A DNA stretch of 64,000 bases from Calamus simplicifolius (GCA_900491605.1 UESW01004576.1:412119-476118); one strand, 5' to 3'; counted from the stretch's first letter, positions 19,869-33,200 are shown. A program made the numbers and translations. Notes: generated by a model from the sequence alone, not told the origin.

Positions 19869-22188
19869 TGTAATCTCTCACATGAAAGAAATGAGAAGAA
19901 AGGAGGAGAAGGAAGCCACGACACGATGGCGGCAGCGTGCTGCCTCTTCCTTCTCCACCCCCCCTTGCCAGGATAAATGGGGAGGGAGAGAGGAGTCTCC
20001 TCCCTCCACCCATCACCATCAGCCGAGCACAGGTGATTTTCCCCCACTTTCCATGGATTTATTAGGAGAGTGATAGTGAGAGTGGCAGAGGGAGAACGGG
20101 AGGAACTCCTCCCGTTACTGTGCCCGGCCACTCGAGGCAGCCGGAGGGGAGAGAGAGGAGGAGACTCAGGCCGCTCGAGGCGGCTGGAGTGGAGCAATGG
20201 AGGGCCGCCGGGCGGCCCTCCCTTCATAGTGGAACCAAGCCGGTCCACGGCTTGGTTCGGGCCCGGCGGAGTGCTCGCCGGCTCGCCGGGCCTGGGCTGT
20301 GAACGACGACCTCCACCGGCGCTGGGATAGCGTCCGATGGAGGTCCGGCCGGCCATGGTGGCCGGCCGTGCCACCGGCACGAATCATGCCATGGTTAATC
20401 GAGAGAGAGAAAGAGAGAGATAGAAGGAGAGAGAGTGAGGGGAGCTCGGCCATAGCGGCGGCTGGCTCCGGGCCGGTCGTTGGCGGCCGGGCCACCCCGA
20501 GGAGAGGATGGTGGCGGCCCTGGCCACCGGCACAAGTCTCCTCTGTTTCGGGTGAAACAGGGGAGCGCGTGGAAGAAGGACCATGGGCCGGCTGGGCCGT
20601 CCCACTTTGAGCCCTGTTGGGCCGACTCCAAGCCATTTTTGGGCTACGTTTTGGGCCCTGTATTGGGTCGGAATGGAGAAATAAAAATATGGCTTAGATC
20701 AATGTTGATCCTAGTTTCTTGGGGTATTTTTATTTTCCCATTTGGGCTTATATATTGGGAGATATTCAAGCCCCAAGTTGGCCCCGGGATTAAACTAGGT
20801 AGAGTTTAAAAGCTATTTTGATATGCTAATTTTGGAAACTAAAAATTGAAAATTGATGCTGTAGGTACCCAGGTGCTTAAATAGCCGAATTACATTTTTA
20901 GATTGGCGCCAGAAGGTAAGTAAGCCATTTATCATAATTTTCATAAATTTTTAAAATGAAAATTATGCATTTAAATGCTATATTGATATATATTGCATTA
21001 TTTAAAAAATGAGAAAATAGATTGGTACTCTTATTTGCAAATGAGCATTTACTATGATTAGTTGATTATTTATTATATTTTACAAATAATTTGGTATCTA
21101 TGTGAACAACTGATCAATTGGCATGACCTTTAAAATTGTTAAAGGTTTTCTAAATATACATGTGTATTGGACATGTTTAAATCACCGTAATTATGAAAAG
21201 TATATGGATTGTATTTTTGCAACGATACATGTTATTTGGCAATGTGACATGAAAATGATATTTTGTGTATATGATAATATGTCCCACCATGGTCCGTCAT
21301 AATATGATAAGATATGATGTGATATGTTGCATGACTCACTTGACATCGGGACCCACCTCCATAGGGGAATATATGGAGGACACATACTCATGAGGTGTGT
21401 TGTGACAGGATATGGCAATATTATGCCACATGACTCCAGGACCCACCTCCATAGGGGGAATATGTGGAGGACACACACTCTTAGGGTGTGCTGTAGCTGG
21501 ATATGGCAGGATGTGAGTTCATGATGCTGGTTCAGGACCCTGACTCCTAGGAGATATTTGTGGAGGATACAACCGAGGGGGGTGTTACACCCGATGGGGT
21601 GTTCTGTTTATGAGGACACAGTGTGTGGTCGTGGGACATTGGTATAAAAATAGATTTTTACATCCTAGTTATAGTGGTACAGTGGTTTTATTCTGAAATT
21701 GTATATTCTTGAAATGCTATATAGCATTTGCTTCCAAAATTACTTTGAGCATATGATGCATGTTATGATAACATGGTAAAATATATTTGAAATATGGAAG
21801 CTTGACGGATGATTATTATGAAAATTTGAGTTGATAAAAGCTTGAAATAATTACATTATATTATAGTTGGCTTACTTATTGAGTGTGAGCTCATTTAAAT
21901 CTCACAATGTTTTTCAGAGCCATAGAACTGAAGATGGGGATATTGGGTAGTTGGAGTAGCTATCAGAGTAACTTAGATCCGATATTTTGTTGTAATCCCA
22001 TTGAATTATGTATTTTGGCATGTAGCCTAAAATATATGATTATGGTTTATATTAAGAATACTTTGAATTTGGATGATATATAGTTATTACCCCTCTTTGT
22101 ATTAAGTGTTATATTTCAGGACGCCTTGCATGTCAAACATACGGTGGATTGTCACCCCTAGATTCAAAATTGGGTTTAAAGCGTGACA
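19869..22188 (+). repeat. Gypsy 3' LTR (about 2.3 kb)
   Basis: It begins TGTAATCTCTCAC after the purine tract and ends GCGTGACA at 22188, giving TG...CA termini. It contains a GC-rich block (about 19900-20650), a possible TATA box (TTATATAT at 20748) and a degenerate repeat at 21349-21600. Reading frames inside the GC-rich block are not supported as genes. No second LTR is in the window to confirm the ends. Confidence 0.75.
21349..21600. repeat. Degenerate 90-bp tandem repeat inside the gypsy LTR
   Basis: Units starting near 21349, 21439 and 21532 share GGACCCACCTCC, ATAGGGG, TGTGGAGGACAC and the GTGTG/GGATATGGC words. The first two are about 75-80% alike and the third is more diverged. Confidence 0.65.
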
Positions 22189-22455
22189 GAGGCAGTGCTA
22201 GCTGTGAGGATGAACTACTACCCTCCATGCTGATGCTCATAGCCAAGACCTTGTGCTGGGCTTGAGACCTCACTCTGATGGAAGTGCCCTTACTGTCCTG
22301 CAGCAAGACACAGGGTCAGTAGGCCTTCAAATCCTCAAACCCAAATGCTTGGGTGCCCATCGATCCTATACCCAACTCTCTGGTCGCCACTATGTCACCA
22401 ACAAGCTGCAAGGAGAGAAGACATTGGAATTCGCCAAGATTCAAACAAGCTTCTA
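22189..22455 (+). pseudogene. 2-oxoglutarate/Fe(II) dioxygenase fragment (broken)
   Basis: Coding sequence of the plant 2-oxoglutarate-dependent dioxygenase superfamily is visible in several frames: MNYYPPC near 22213, then LGLRPHSDGSALTVLQQD with the HxD iron ligands (HSD), VGLQILK, WVPIDPIPNSLV in the next frame, and HYVTNKLQGEKT. The second His-bearing block seems partly deleted between PNSLV and VTNKL. It begins exactly where the gypsy LTR ends, so the transposon may have landed in a dioxygenase gene whose 5' part is off-window. No function is likely to remain. The substrate cannot be told. Confidence 0.72.
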
Positions 22456-22984
22456 ACTACGAAAAATTGATAATATTCCATACCCCTACTGCCCTGCCCC
22501 ATCCTCCTCCAAATTCATTGAAAAAAAAAAATCCCGAAACAAATAGCATAATAAAACAAAGCCTCATATATGATGCCTAAGTAGTTTGAAGGTTGGCCCA
22601 TGAAATCCTATGTCGAGGTGTTGATGTCGGATCACTTTCCTCGATCATCCGTGAGCGTTCGATCATCTTCTCTGGCAAACCTGAGATTTTTCGGTGGGCT
22701 TTGCTCCAGCTGGGATTCTGCAAGAAGTTTCGGAGCCGGTGATTTTAGCGGGAACCCTCTGATACTCAAGTTAGTGCTCTAAGTAACAGCCGTGAGCATG
22801 AAAGAAAACTCGAGAGTCTTAGAGAGGTACTTTGTATGAGCGTTATTGGCTTGAGTGCCTTACTTGGGCTTACCTGGTCAAAGATCCCTCTTACTCATTT
22901 TATGGATATTTATGAATCTTGAGATGTAACCACCTGTCAAAGAACGTGCAGCGAGGGTGGCAATGGCGGGCTTTGCCTTCCTCG
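22456..22984. other. No gene recognised
   Basis: A 60-codon open frame at 22600-22782 has no recognisable domain. I see no other structure before the minisatellite. Confidence 0.5.
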
Positions 22985-23335
22985 TGGTATGTCATAGCTG
23001 GCAGGCTATGTCCCGTCAGATGTGGATGGCTGCAGTTGGTTGGTGAGCCAGATCCCGTCAGACATGGGAGGCCATTATAAGGTCGGTGGGTCAGATATCG
23101 TCAGGCATAGGAAGCCATTATAAGGTCGGTGGGTCAGGTCCCGTTAGATGTGGGGGCCACTGCAAGGTTGGTAGGCCAGGTTCAGTCAGGTATGGGTAGC
23201 CGCATGATAGGTGGGCCAGGTCTCGTCAGACATAGGTGACAACATGATAGGTGGACTAGGTATCGTCAGACGTGAGAGGCCACATAAGGTAGGTGGGCTA
23301 GGTACGGTCTCATCAGATATGGGTGGCCGCTATAG
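22985..23335. repeat. Minisatellite, about 42-bp unit, 8 degenerate copies
   Basis: Units share GGTGGGCCAGGT, CCGTCAGACATGGG and GGCCGC/AATAAGGT words. CGTCAGA-type cores recur near 23010, 23055, 23098, 23140, 23183, 23221, 23261 and 23305. Confidence 0.75.
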
Positions 23336-23540
23336 GGGCATAGCCCGGGTGGCCGAATCGGATCCTACCATGAAGGTCGGTTGAAGGGCACTGCTCGAGT
23401 AATCGAGTTGGGCCCTACTCAGAAGGCCAATTGGAGGGTACAATCCGGGTGGCCAAGTCGAGTCCTACCCGGGAGGCCTCTGGAAGGCGTAGCTTAGGTG
23501 GCCGAGCAGGGTCCTACCAAGGAGGCCACTGGAGGACACC
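23336..23540. repeat. Minisatellite, about 63-bp unit, 3-4 degenerate copies
   Basis: Units share GGGTGGCCGAGTCG, GTCCTACC, GGAGGCC and TGGAGGGC words. It directly follows the 42-bp minisatellite and may derive from it. Confidence 0.65.
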
Positions 23541-24086
23541 TCGGGAGGTTGATTGCCGCCGTTGATCAGCGTGATTTTATCAGCTCCATCGAATGATCTT
23601 CGTTGATTAAGTGCGGCTCTATCAGCCATATCAAGAGGCATTCCCATCGTACTACACCATATCAATATTGAACCGATATGAATGCATATTAAAGATCGGA
23701 CATGTTGACCTTGTACCAATATGGTATCGATAGTTCTGCAGCTGGTGTATCTTAGCAAGTGTATGCACATTGGAAACTATAGCATTTAATGCTACTATAG
23801 AAAATATATATAAATGGTTACCATTAAGGTGATGATGAGTCCTTCGTGATGGTTTTGAATCCGCTGGATAGGGGAGTAATGGCTGTGTAGAACACCTCCA
23901 AGCAGTCACTTTTCCTGGAAACACCTGAGAGGTTGAAATTAACTTCATATATTCCATCAGAAAATCCACTTGTTCACCAAAGAACAATACAAACGTAATA
24001 ATGAAATGATCTAAACTGCTTAGTGATAAAGGCCCCTAGAACTGCCGAGGGGAACACGTTATTTGTACATTTGTGACATCATTCCA

Positions 24087-24088
<2 letters not shown>
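23541..24088. other. No gene recognised
   Basis: Only short open frames without recognisable motifs are present. Confidence 0.5.

Positions 24089-24141
<53 letters not shown>
24089..24141. repeat. (AT)n microsatellite
   Basis: About 25 AT dinucleotides occur without interruption. Short open frames reading through it on both strands are artefacts. Confidence 0.95.
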
Positions 24142-24143
<2 letters not shown>

Positions 24144-26519
24144 GAACAAATGGTGGAAGAGTTGAGGGATTTTTTTACGAGATGGCACGCACAAGGAAAT
24201 AGGTCAAAAACAAGGAGAGTATATCCTCGTTCATGGACGGTCAATCCCGGACCACCTTGATCTCCAGAAATATTAATCATGTGAGAATGAATTACAGAAA
24301 AGGCATCACAATGTCGTTGAGGAATTCATTTATGAAATTGGAACAATTATCTCGCCACCACTGCGTGTGATAAAGCAAATAACGTCACTACGGCAACGTT
24401 AGAATGGATTAACTGCATGACAAGAACAAAGAGGCAAACTACTAGGTAAGATCTTTAACTTGAAACCCTGGCAAGCTGCTAAATAGAAAAGATTTCTTTA
24501 ACGATGAAACTCTGGGAAGTTTTGGACCCATGGTCTTGTCACCCAAGGTGAATTCCACTCAACTGAGTGACTGGATTGCCCATAGCCGAGAAGAGTGGCA
24601 GCAAGAAGCCAAGAAATATGGAAACATCAAGAACAGTCGGCCTGGGCGAGCTGAATTAAATGGCATGATACAGTGGCAATATCATACCATTATTTAATTT
24701 ACAAAGGAGCACAGACGCAGGACACCACACCGCAGGGATGACAAATTTGTGCGGGGAAGGTAGGAGAACATGAAGGAAAGAAAGGAAGAGAATTAAACTC
24801 AAAGGCATCAATGAAAAGGTCTCTCTTTTCATAGCAGAAAGAGCAGGGAACAATGTGAACACAAGCAAACTCACAGAAAGTTGCACCAAAACAACATTTC
24901 TAAACGCTTTCTGACAAGTCATTCTAAACTACATGACCAGAAGTTTGACCAACGACAACTAGCATCAAATCTCTGAAGGGTCATCATACATGCAATAAAC
25001 CTCCACATTGCATGGGGAGAGAAAATCCGAAGTCTACTCACATGCAAGAAGTTTAATTCATACATTGAATCCAAAGACCACCATAAGGTCAACCCTTGTC
25101 TCCTAACTTAATTCATACATTGGCATGAGCTAAAAGACGTGAGCAGATAAAGAAACGGATCTTGTCTAATTACAAGATATGAATTATCATAGCGCCACCA
25201 TGATTTCTTCTGGAAGCGGAGCCGATATCCAATTAATTCAGAGGTTTAATAAGTTTAAATTCTATTAGGTTTCAGATTTCCTTGTCAGATTGATTACAAT
25301 ATTCATTTGATTGGCATTCTACAAATCTCTTTGATAGATAGGCAACTTAAGCCAAAAGTGATGAACCTAATACTTAGAGGGAAGGTGGTTAATAAATTTA
25401 GAATCTAATTAGATTTCAGTTCGCCATTTGTTCGGTAAGTGATAAATAAATTTATATGCAACTTCTTTGCAAAGAATGTTTCACACTTCTGGTTTGAGGA
25501 GATAAAGAAGAATAATGTTATATTTCTACCAAATCATGCCATGCCTATTATAATTTATCTAGTAGATAGGATCGCCAGCATATACCATTGAAGATCGCCA
25601 GCATATAGCATTGTAGTCAAGAAAACGAGAATAGAGAACGGCCCAAAGGAAAAGATGCTAGGATCTCTGAGCTTTAGCATGAGATAAAATGAACCTCCAT
25701 TTCCCATCTTGCCAAGGGATGAGCAAAGAAGCAGCCTTTGCTTTTTAACCTTCAGCCAGAACTTCTAAACTACTGCCAGAATGGAGCAGTCTCGCTCCAA
25801 ACAATCCAAGGATAACGTTGGTCTAAGAGATCTGGCTGATACCAACATTCGTGACCATACTCGACGCATACATGCGCCTGGAAATTCATTTGAATTTAAA
25901 ATGTAGAAGAAACTCTAAATTTTGCAGTTCTTAAAGATTAGAATAATTATACCAGAGAAGCTACTTCCACTCAATATCAGAGTTAATTATAAAGAGCGTC
26001 CAATTTTGATTAAACATTCGGTAAGCAGTTTAAAGCTTCAATTATAAGTTACCATAAATTAACACTCGTGCAGATTCAATTGCCACAGCATGTGGTCTCC
26101 TGACTCGCAAAATGAATTGAAATTTAACCGCAGGCATGCTCACACGCTAAGATTCCTCTAGCTATAGACAGAATTCCCATAATAGGCATGCATACCGATG
26201 ACGCCTAAGTTCCTCAATCAAATACGAAAGGATTGATTTCTTTTGATCTCCCATGGTAAACATTGTGAATAGTTAAAAATGTAAATGTAATTATTTAAAG
26301 CAATTGCAGTACCCAAACGATGCAAATTTGAGTAAGATCACTATAAATACGAGCAGTCTTATGTGCCTTGTCCATACACCCAAGCCAGACACAAGAAAAC
26401 AAAGAAAATACGAAAATAGAATACAATAGATTATGAGAACAAACTGAAACATAGAAGAGGAATATTTGAGAATAAACATGCCCACAGCATATCAAGATGC
26501 AGTAGCAAGAAAACTGCAT
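24142..26519. other. Intergenic region 3' of the cullin gene, no gene recognised
   Basis: I found no ORF with a recognisable domain and no RNA gene. A short direct repeat (GATCGCCAGCATATA, 25570-25612) is the only local structure noted. Confidence 0.5.
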
Positions 26520-26774
26520 TGGAACCTTTCAGATTGCTTGGAACTTCACTTGCCACTGTAAGATCCTAGGCAGTAGCCTGGCTTCAGTGTAGATGTACAA
26601 GTAAGAAGGCTCATGGATCTCAGAATTATACTCAACCTCTCAAGCAGCAAAAAACATCTTTGGCAGCATTTTCTGAATTGAGTTCCCACTGAGTAATGAT
26701 ATGCTTTTGCATACTTATTGGTAGCTGCCCTGACAAAAAGGCAGAGGAAACTTCCATCAACAACAGAAAATCAC

Positions 26775-27192
26775 TCAGGCCAAGTATCTGAATAAGTTGG
26801 GGTTGTCCTTGTCTCTCTCCAGATAGTCTCTGGTGATCAAATCTTCTATTCTTTTCTTTATTGCCTTGAAGTCAGGCTGCACACAAAACAATTCAAAGTT
26901 AAAGCTTGCAAGACTACGAACCATCAAAAAAGGAAACTCCCTGATATCTCTCAAGCCAACATATGACCATCCGACAACTACAGTAATCAGCTTTCACCTT
27001 TAAATAATTGTCATGAAGTTCTCGTTCAAGTTTTGTACATTTAAACTAAGGTGGTGAATCCAGATGTCAATAAAAAGGTACCGTTCATAATGATCATATT
27101 CATGAGCATGCACTTACACATTGTGAAAGGAAACTCTACATTAAAGATGAATACACTGCATTCCCTTTAAGAGATTTATCTTAAAAGTGTCC

Positions 27193-27235
<43 letters not shown>

Positions 27236-30200
27236 CTTAAACATACATTAAGCTGCTCACACATTCCATCACTAATTGCTTATGACTCAATCTGATTATC
27301 TAAAAAATGTCCCCAAAAAAAAGTACCTTAAACATACGATTAAGCTGCTCTACGCATTCCATCACTAATTGCTGATGATTCAATACTTTACGACTCTTCA
27401 TTATGCGAACAATTGAGGCATCAATTGCATATCTTCTGTCTTTGTCAACATCTTCAATTACCTTCTTCTTCTCATCAACTGGCGGGAGAGGTATCTGCGA
27501 AAAATACAACCAGTCTCAAGCAACAGTGTAGGGACAAAAACAACAAAACAAATATCAACTTTACCTTGATCCTTCTCATCTTATCAGTGAACTTGGAATT
27601 GAGCTCGAAATGGTCAGTTGGAGAAATAGTTTTGGTGCTTGGCTCTTTGTTAAGAATTTTGTATTTTGCACAGGAAAGTGAGTGAAGCAATCTGATTACA
27701 TCATCATCCGTCAAGTTCAGTTGTGACATGATCTCCGAATAACTCAATCTATCAGAAGCATTAAAAAGCAGCAACGCTGAGGCCTGCAAACCAGAAAGGC
27801 ATGTAAGAACATTCTACGAATATCAATTAACTATTCATTTATATGAGAGTACAAAGGATTTAAAGAAGACCTGATAAGTTGTTACAATCAGCTCCATGGT
27901 TTTAGGTTCAAACTTTCCATTGATATTGCAAGTACCCAATGAATATATCCATGTAAGCTTCCGATGCTTGGTTTTTGTCTGATAAAATTCTTTAAAAACC
28001 TCTACACATTTAACCTATATATCATAATCACAACAATAAAATCATCGGTGAAAAGCCTTATTTCCATGGGGCAAGAAAAAAAAAATCCATTATATTGTCT
28101 TATAAAATGCCTAAAAACATAAGGCCAACTATGGGTACTGGCATCAGCAAAATAAAAGCATTACCCACTTAATTATGATGTTTAGAACAGAAAAAAAGAA
28201 AAGAAAAACATGGAAAAAGGATTACATTTCTTACCATCTCAGCTGGAAGATTAAGATCAAAGGATTTGTAACTTGGCCAGAATCCAGTAGTTAGAACAGT
28301 AACCGTTAAGTCCATTCCAGGATTCGCCTGAGGACTACTGTTAAGATACTCTTCAAAGCTTGATTGGTTTTCTCTTGCAAGTGTTAAATCAGTAACCTTA
28401 AAAAAAAATTGAGGGGGGGGGGGGGTGGGGAGGGGAGGGGAAGAAACTTCAGAAAGCACATCTATAATCATAAGGTACTGATGCAACAAAAATAAATAGA
28501 CTAACCATGCCCTCCATTTTCGAGGTGAACTGCCCACCACATTGCTGCTTCAGCTTTGTTAAAATGCTCCTCTCATGATCATCATTAGCACTTTGTCAAA
28601 TAGCAGCCTTCGAGCAAGCTTTTTCCTGTGAAAATTTTATAACAGAAGTTTTAAATTATTTATTGACTGGTTTGAAACTATAAGATAATGAGCTAGGCAA
28701 GAATTGTCTACCTATAAAATTCAGCAAAAAGGTCTTTGTCACTAATATATGCAAGTAGCTTCACGACCTGAAAAAAATTTATCAATTCATTAATAATAAG
28801 ATACAGTCTTAAAAGTCAATAGGCCTTAGCTATTAAAAATAGGAAGAGTATTCAGTTATAAGAAGGGAAGAGATTACCTTCTCAAGTGTCTCCTCTATAG
28901 CTTCATCACTCAGTTTCTCACTTCCACCTTTCTTAAGAATATTATCACAGAAAGTAGCCAGAAGTTCAGCACTTGAGCTTCCGGCAACACCCTTGTTACA
29001 GAAAACTTCAAAGGCTTCTTTTAATGCCTGCCAATAACAAAAACATAAGATAATGAACATGGAAATATAGCTCAAACAACCATTTTTTTCTGGTTCAACC
29101 TTATGAAAAAGGGAGTGGTTCTGAAAGCAGTCATTCACGTATGCCAAGTACTTGTCATGCAGCTCAATAACTTTTCTAACGAAAACCTGAAGGTCAAACA
29201 ATGAAAAAAGTAAAATTAACATTTAATCAACTTATCTGATCCATCCAACGTATGAGATACAAGATCTACCTGCTCTTGCAAACCAACCACATCTTTTTTC
29301 TCAGCCTGTAAAGAACATATTATTAAGCCAACTACACATCAGAATCAGAAATTTAACGATGATATGCAAGAGATGGAAAGATTAAATGGCTATAGATGAT
29401 GAATGAACCATGCACCCATTTGGTTCACACTTCACACTGCTAAATATGGTTACCACAGACACAGGATATGAACCAATGAAGCAATAAAATATAAACAGGA
29501 GAAGCAGCTAAATTCTAAGTCCAAATAGTAAATAGACCTGCATGAAATATAAAATGCTAATCTCACACAAACTGAAGGATTCGCATTGCTCAATTAAAAG
29601 GAATGCCTAATGGGTAAGTTGCAGGGTTTAGGAGATTAAGTAGCTACAATAATTCAAATAATTTTAACTATGCATGTTACAAAAATAAATTAAGATCCCC
29701 AATCTATTCTCTAAGACTTTTAGTGTAGCTGGACTCTCATTCCTGCAAAATGTCATCCTAGAGATTATAGAATATTATGAGCAGTTAAGAATTGGAAATT
29801 GGCATCCTAATGGTCATTATTGTGTTAAAGCTCAACCTAAAACAATTAAGTTTTTTCTTTTTACAATGTATGTAAGCATGCACTGAGATTTGGTGAAGAT
29901 ATCACTACAATGAGGGGGTTATAAGGCTATCGATATCAAGTACCAGAATAATGAGATGCACGGACAAGATATGAGAAGAAAATGCCACAAGAAGCTTCTC
30001 TTTTTCAAAACTTTAATCATTAACTAGGGACATGAAATTACAGATAAGTGGAGTTTGTTCATCAATGCCTTGGTTAACCTTTGCAATGAAAGTTTTGTAG
30101 ATATATCAGGGCAATAAATTTCAACCATGTATGGCAACAGTGATAGTTGGTATAAAACCAGGTCAACTTAGTTGGTATTGACTGATATGAACAAGGACAT

Positions 30201-33200
30201 TAACTGTGATAGTTGATACCCACTGTATCGAGACTTCAGATGACCCAACATCCTGATAGTTCACTAGGATGCTATTTTTCTTGTTTGTAGTGCATATCGA
30301 TTGTCTAGAGCTGATAGTTCACTAGGATGCTAATTTTTCTCTTGTTTGTAGTGCATATCGATTGTCTAGAGGGTTCTTAGGTTTTTTCTTTTTTTTTTTC
30401 ACATAATGTAGAATTTGTGGAGGATGCCTCTGAAGGTGCAGGTTTAGGGATTTGGTCTTAGCTCCCAAGCCAAATACCTGAAGAGAGGTCTACTGCCCAT
30501 CCATCCTCTAAATACAAGGCATGACAAGAGAAAGAGCTTAAATCTTGGACATCATAAATATCAAATTGCTGCCAGTACATGCACTAGCATCATAGCACCA
30601 TTCATGGGCTCAAAATGCTTCCCTTACCCCAAATTATAGAAAATCCTAAAAACCCTCCAAAGTCCAAACAATCATTAAAAAAATAAACAACTCAGAAACA
30701 ATAAAAAATCCCAATGTATCACCAAGATACCAACCTATTCTGCATGTTGGGATGGCACCATCCTAACTTGGTTCTTAAATGATATCAAGTTTGGAAGTCG
30801 GATTTAAAGCCTAGATGGATACACATTATTTCAGTGGATAAATCCCCTATGTATCTTTTGCTTTATATAAAATTTTTACAAGAACTTACGGGAGGAGATA
30901 GCATTTTTCACAATGAAAATCTGATTCCCATGATCCTTTTTTGTGTCTCCCATCTTTCTCTGTGTTGGGGTGCACAAGATGGGGATTGGTCTTCCAACCA
31001 ACCTTCATGGTCCATAGTTAAGAAAAGATTTTGATCGCATATAGGAAAATTAAGTAATGTGGTCTAAGCCAACTTATGTAGTTACATACAAAGTCCTCTT
31101 TAGACCATGAAGATGTTATATTTGCTAAGCCATAAGCAATCAGCCCTCAATAACCACCACCACCTCACCTCCCCCAAAAAAGTAAAAATAAAAATATAAA
31201 AATATAAAAATATAAAACTGCATATGCATAAAAAGGTGGGAGGATCCTAGATCAAATTCTAATTATTAGCAAGAGCAAAGTTATGAGTAACCTACTGACA
31301 ATAAGTAGCATTACCGGTGTCTCCTACGATCAAAAGTTCATCTAAAGAAAATGATGAATTTTTTTAAGGGCATACAAGCCACCATCACCTAAAAGAATCT
31401 CAATTTGGACATGAAACCAATGATTCTAACCATGACTCATCTAATGACAAGTCCACGAAATTGATTTAAAACCAAAACAACAGCATTGCTTTCACCTCTG
31501 GCAAATGGTTCTCTCAAAAGCATTCACAAGCTAACCTCAATCTCCATTAAAAATATGTATGCCATCTCCTATGCGAGTATTGACTACCAATAGAATTAGA
31601 GTTATATATATATAATGCAGGATTTTGCCAATATCACATACAACACTTTTCCTTCTCCCTATTTACAAATCGACCCATATAGAGTCATTTTTATTTGTAA
31701 GACGGACCTAATATCAATCTCCAATTGCCAACACTAACCATGGTCCCTGATTAACTAAGGATAGGAAAACACTTATCTCTGCTACCTCTATCCAAGGGTC
31801 TTATTTGTTCCTCCCCATTGCTCAGTCCTCACGATGGTAGCCGTGGGAGGAGAGCTCAATAGAGAAGCGGTTTGGTTGGAGTGGTAGTGGTTGGGAGGGG
31901 GCGTACTAGGCGGAGGTGACAAAAGTCTCAACAACACAAGAAGTTCCGTAGAGGAGGATGTTGCGGAAGGAGCTCTTCCTCTCCAATATAGGTTGCTGAG
32001 GGTACCAAGGATCAAGATCCAGACAAGTTCTCCCCCACGCTAAGTGATGAAATGCTGCCAATCTCCTCGATGACTAAAGCGAGCTGGTGGAGGTGATGCT
32101 AGAGCAAGATGAGGAGCTGATGATGGTCCAGCGCACCACATTGATGTATGATGGCCACAATGTTATAGCTGATCTAAGACCTAAGGAGGGGCCAAAGTTG
32201 GAGCTCATCATTGTCATGGATATAGTGGAAGTATGCAGGGCAGAGGATGTCACCGTGGTTGTTGTGAACTCTATCACTAGTGCTATTGAAGGAGTTTGCT
32301 ATGGTTGTGCAAGTGGTAAGGGATACACGGAGAAAGTAGATACAACTAGATTAGATTAAGTCTGAGCATGACAAGAGCATAAGGGGCTTCGATTGCCCCT
32401 CTCTTATTTCCAGAGCAAAGGAAATCCTCAACGAAGGGGAACCAACCTAGGAGCATCTTTGCCTCCACACCCACCACCACAACCCCCTATATTCATCCCA
32501 CCCAAGAGGCTACTTCTCCTGCATCACCACCACAATAGGGGGAGGAGTCCATTGCTGCCTCGATTGGCCTCTTCTTGGGTTTGCCACCGTTGTGGGGTTT
32601 CTCCACTAGCAGCACCCTTGTTGTCATCACTCCCATATCACTACTAGATTTTATCAGATTTGTGGGCTTTGGATGACTTGATTCTACTCTATTTAATTTC
32701 ACGGGAAAGGAGGTGAGAAGATAGGAGTATTGGATAGGGACAAGGGAAGGCAAAGAAGGTTCCAAAATATAGGCTCAGCCTCTTATCCTTGAGCCTCACA
32801 AACTTGTTCATCCAAACATGAAAATAATCCCCCCTCAAACGAGGTGATTCTAACATCCCTTCGTCACATTGTTATGGTCAACTTAACTTGAGGTTTACCT
32901 TGAAAATTAAATTAGTATTATTTGGGTCAATTTGTAAAAGGGATAATGGAAGATGTTATATGCAGCATTCACAAAATCCTAGGTGTGATATGCAAAAAAA
33001 TCATAGAACTAAACACAAACATAATCTATTTTGAAAGCTAACCCAGGCTGCCAAGTCCCTATTTCTAGCTTTATCAGCAGGAAAGGCCAAGATGTGCAAG
33101 AGAAATTCCCATGAATGATAAGTTTCAACATGCCTTAAGTCTAGAATAAGTGTCTCTAATAAGCCATCAAATTCTCTAATTGTCCTGCTGATCAAATAAA

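Larger units (their letters stand above)
16976..22188 (+). mobile_element. Ty3/gypsy chromovirus, Tekay-like, 5' part displaced by element 2
   Basis: The plus strand carries the later part of a gypsy pol gene (reverse transcriptase, RNase H, integrase, chromodomain-like tail), a purine tract and a 2.3-kb 3' LTR. It starts mid-reverse-transcriptase (ISKAPYRMAPAELKELK) exactly where element 2 ends, so the gag half should lie left of the window. The C-terminal pattern around EEHHVRIVDCKDQVLRRRS is typical of Tekay-type chromoviruses. Confidence 0.88.

Noticed and set aside
20070..20636. Several overlapping open frames in a GC-rich block
   Set aside because: They lie inside the gypsy LTR, occur on both strands at once and show no domain. 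High GC content explains the lack of stops.
24059..24280. Open frames across the AT microsatellite
   Set aside because: The Tyr-Ile repeats are simply the dinucleotide read in frame.
27195..27302. Processed retrocopy of a cullin exon with poly(A)
   Set aside because: The copy includes intron bases and sits in the same orientation beside its source, so local DNA duplication fits better.
31800..32650. A gene inside cullin intron 9
   Set aside because: Open frames of 67-90 codons occur on both strands with no recognisable motif or splice pattern. Simple GGA/TCC-rich composition explains them.
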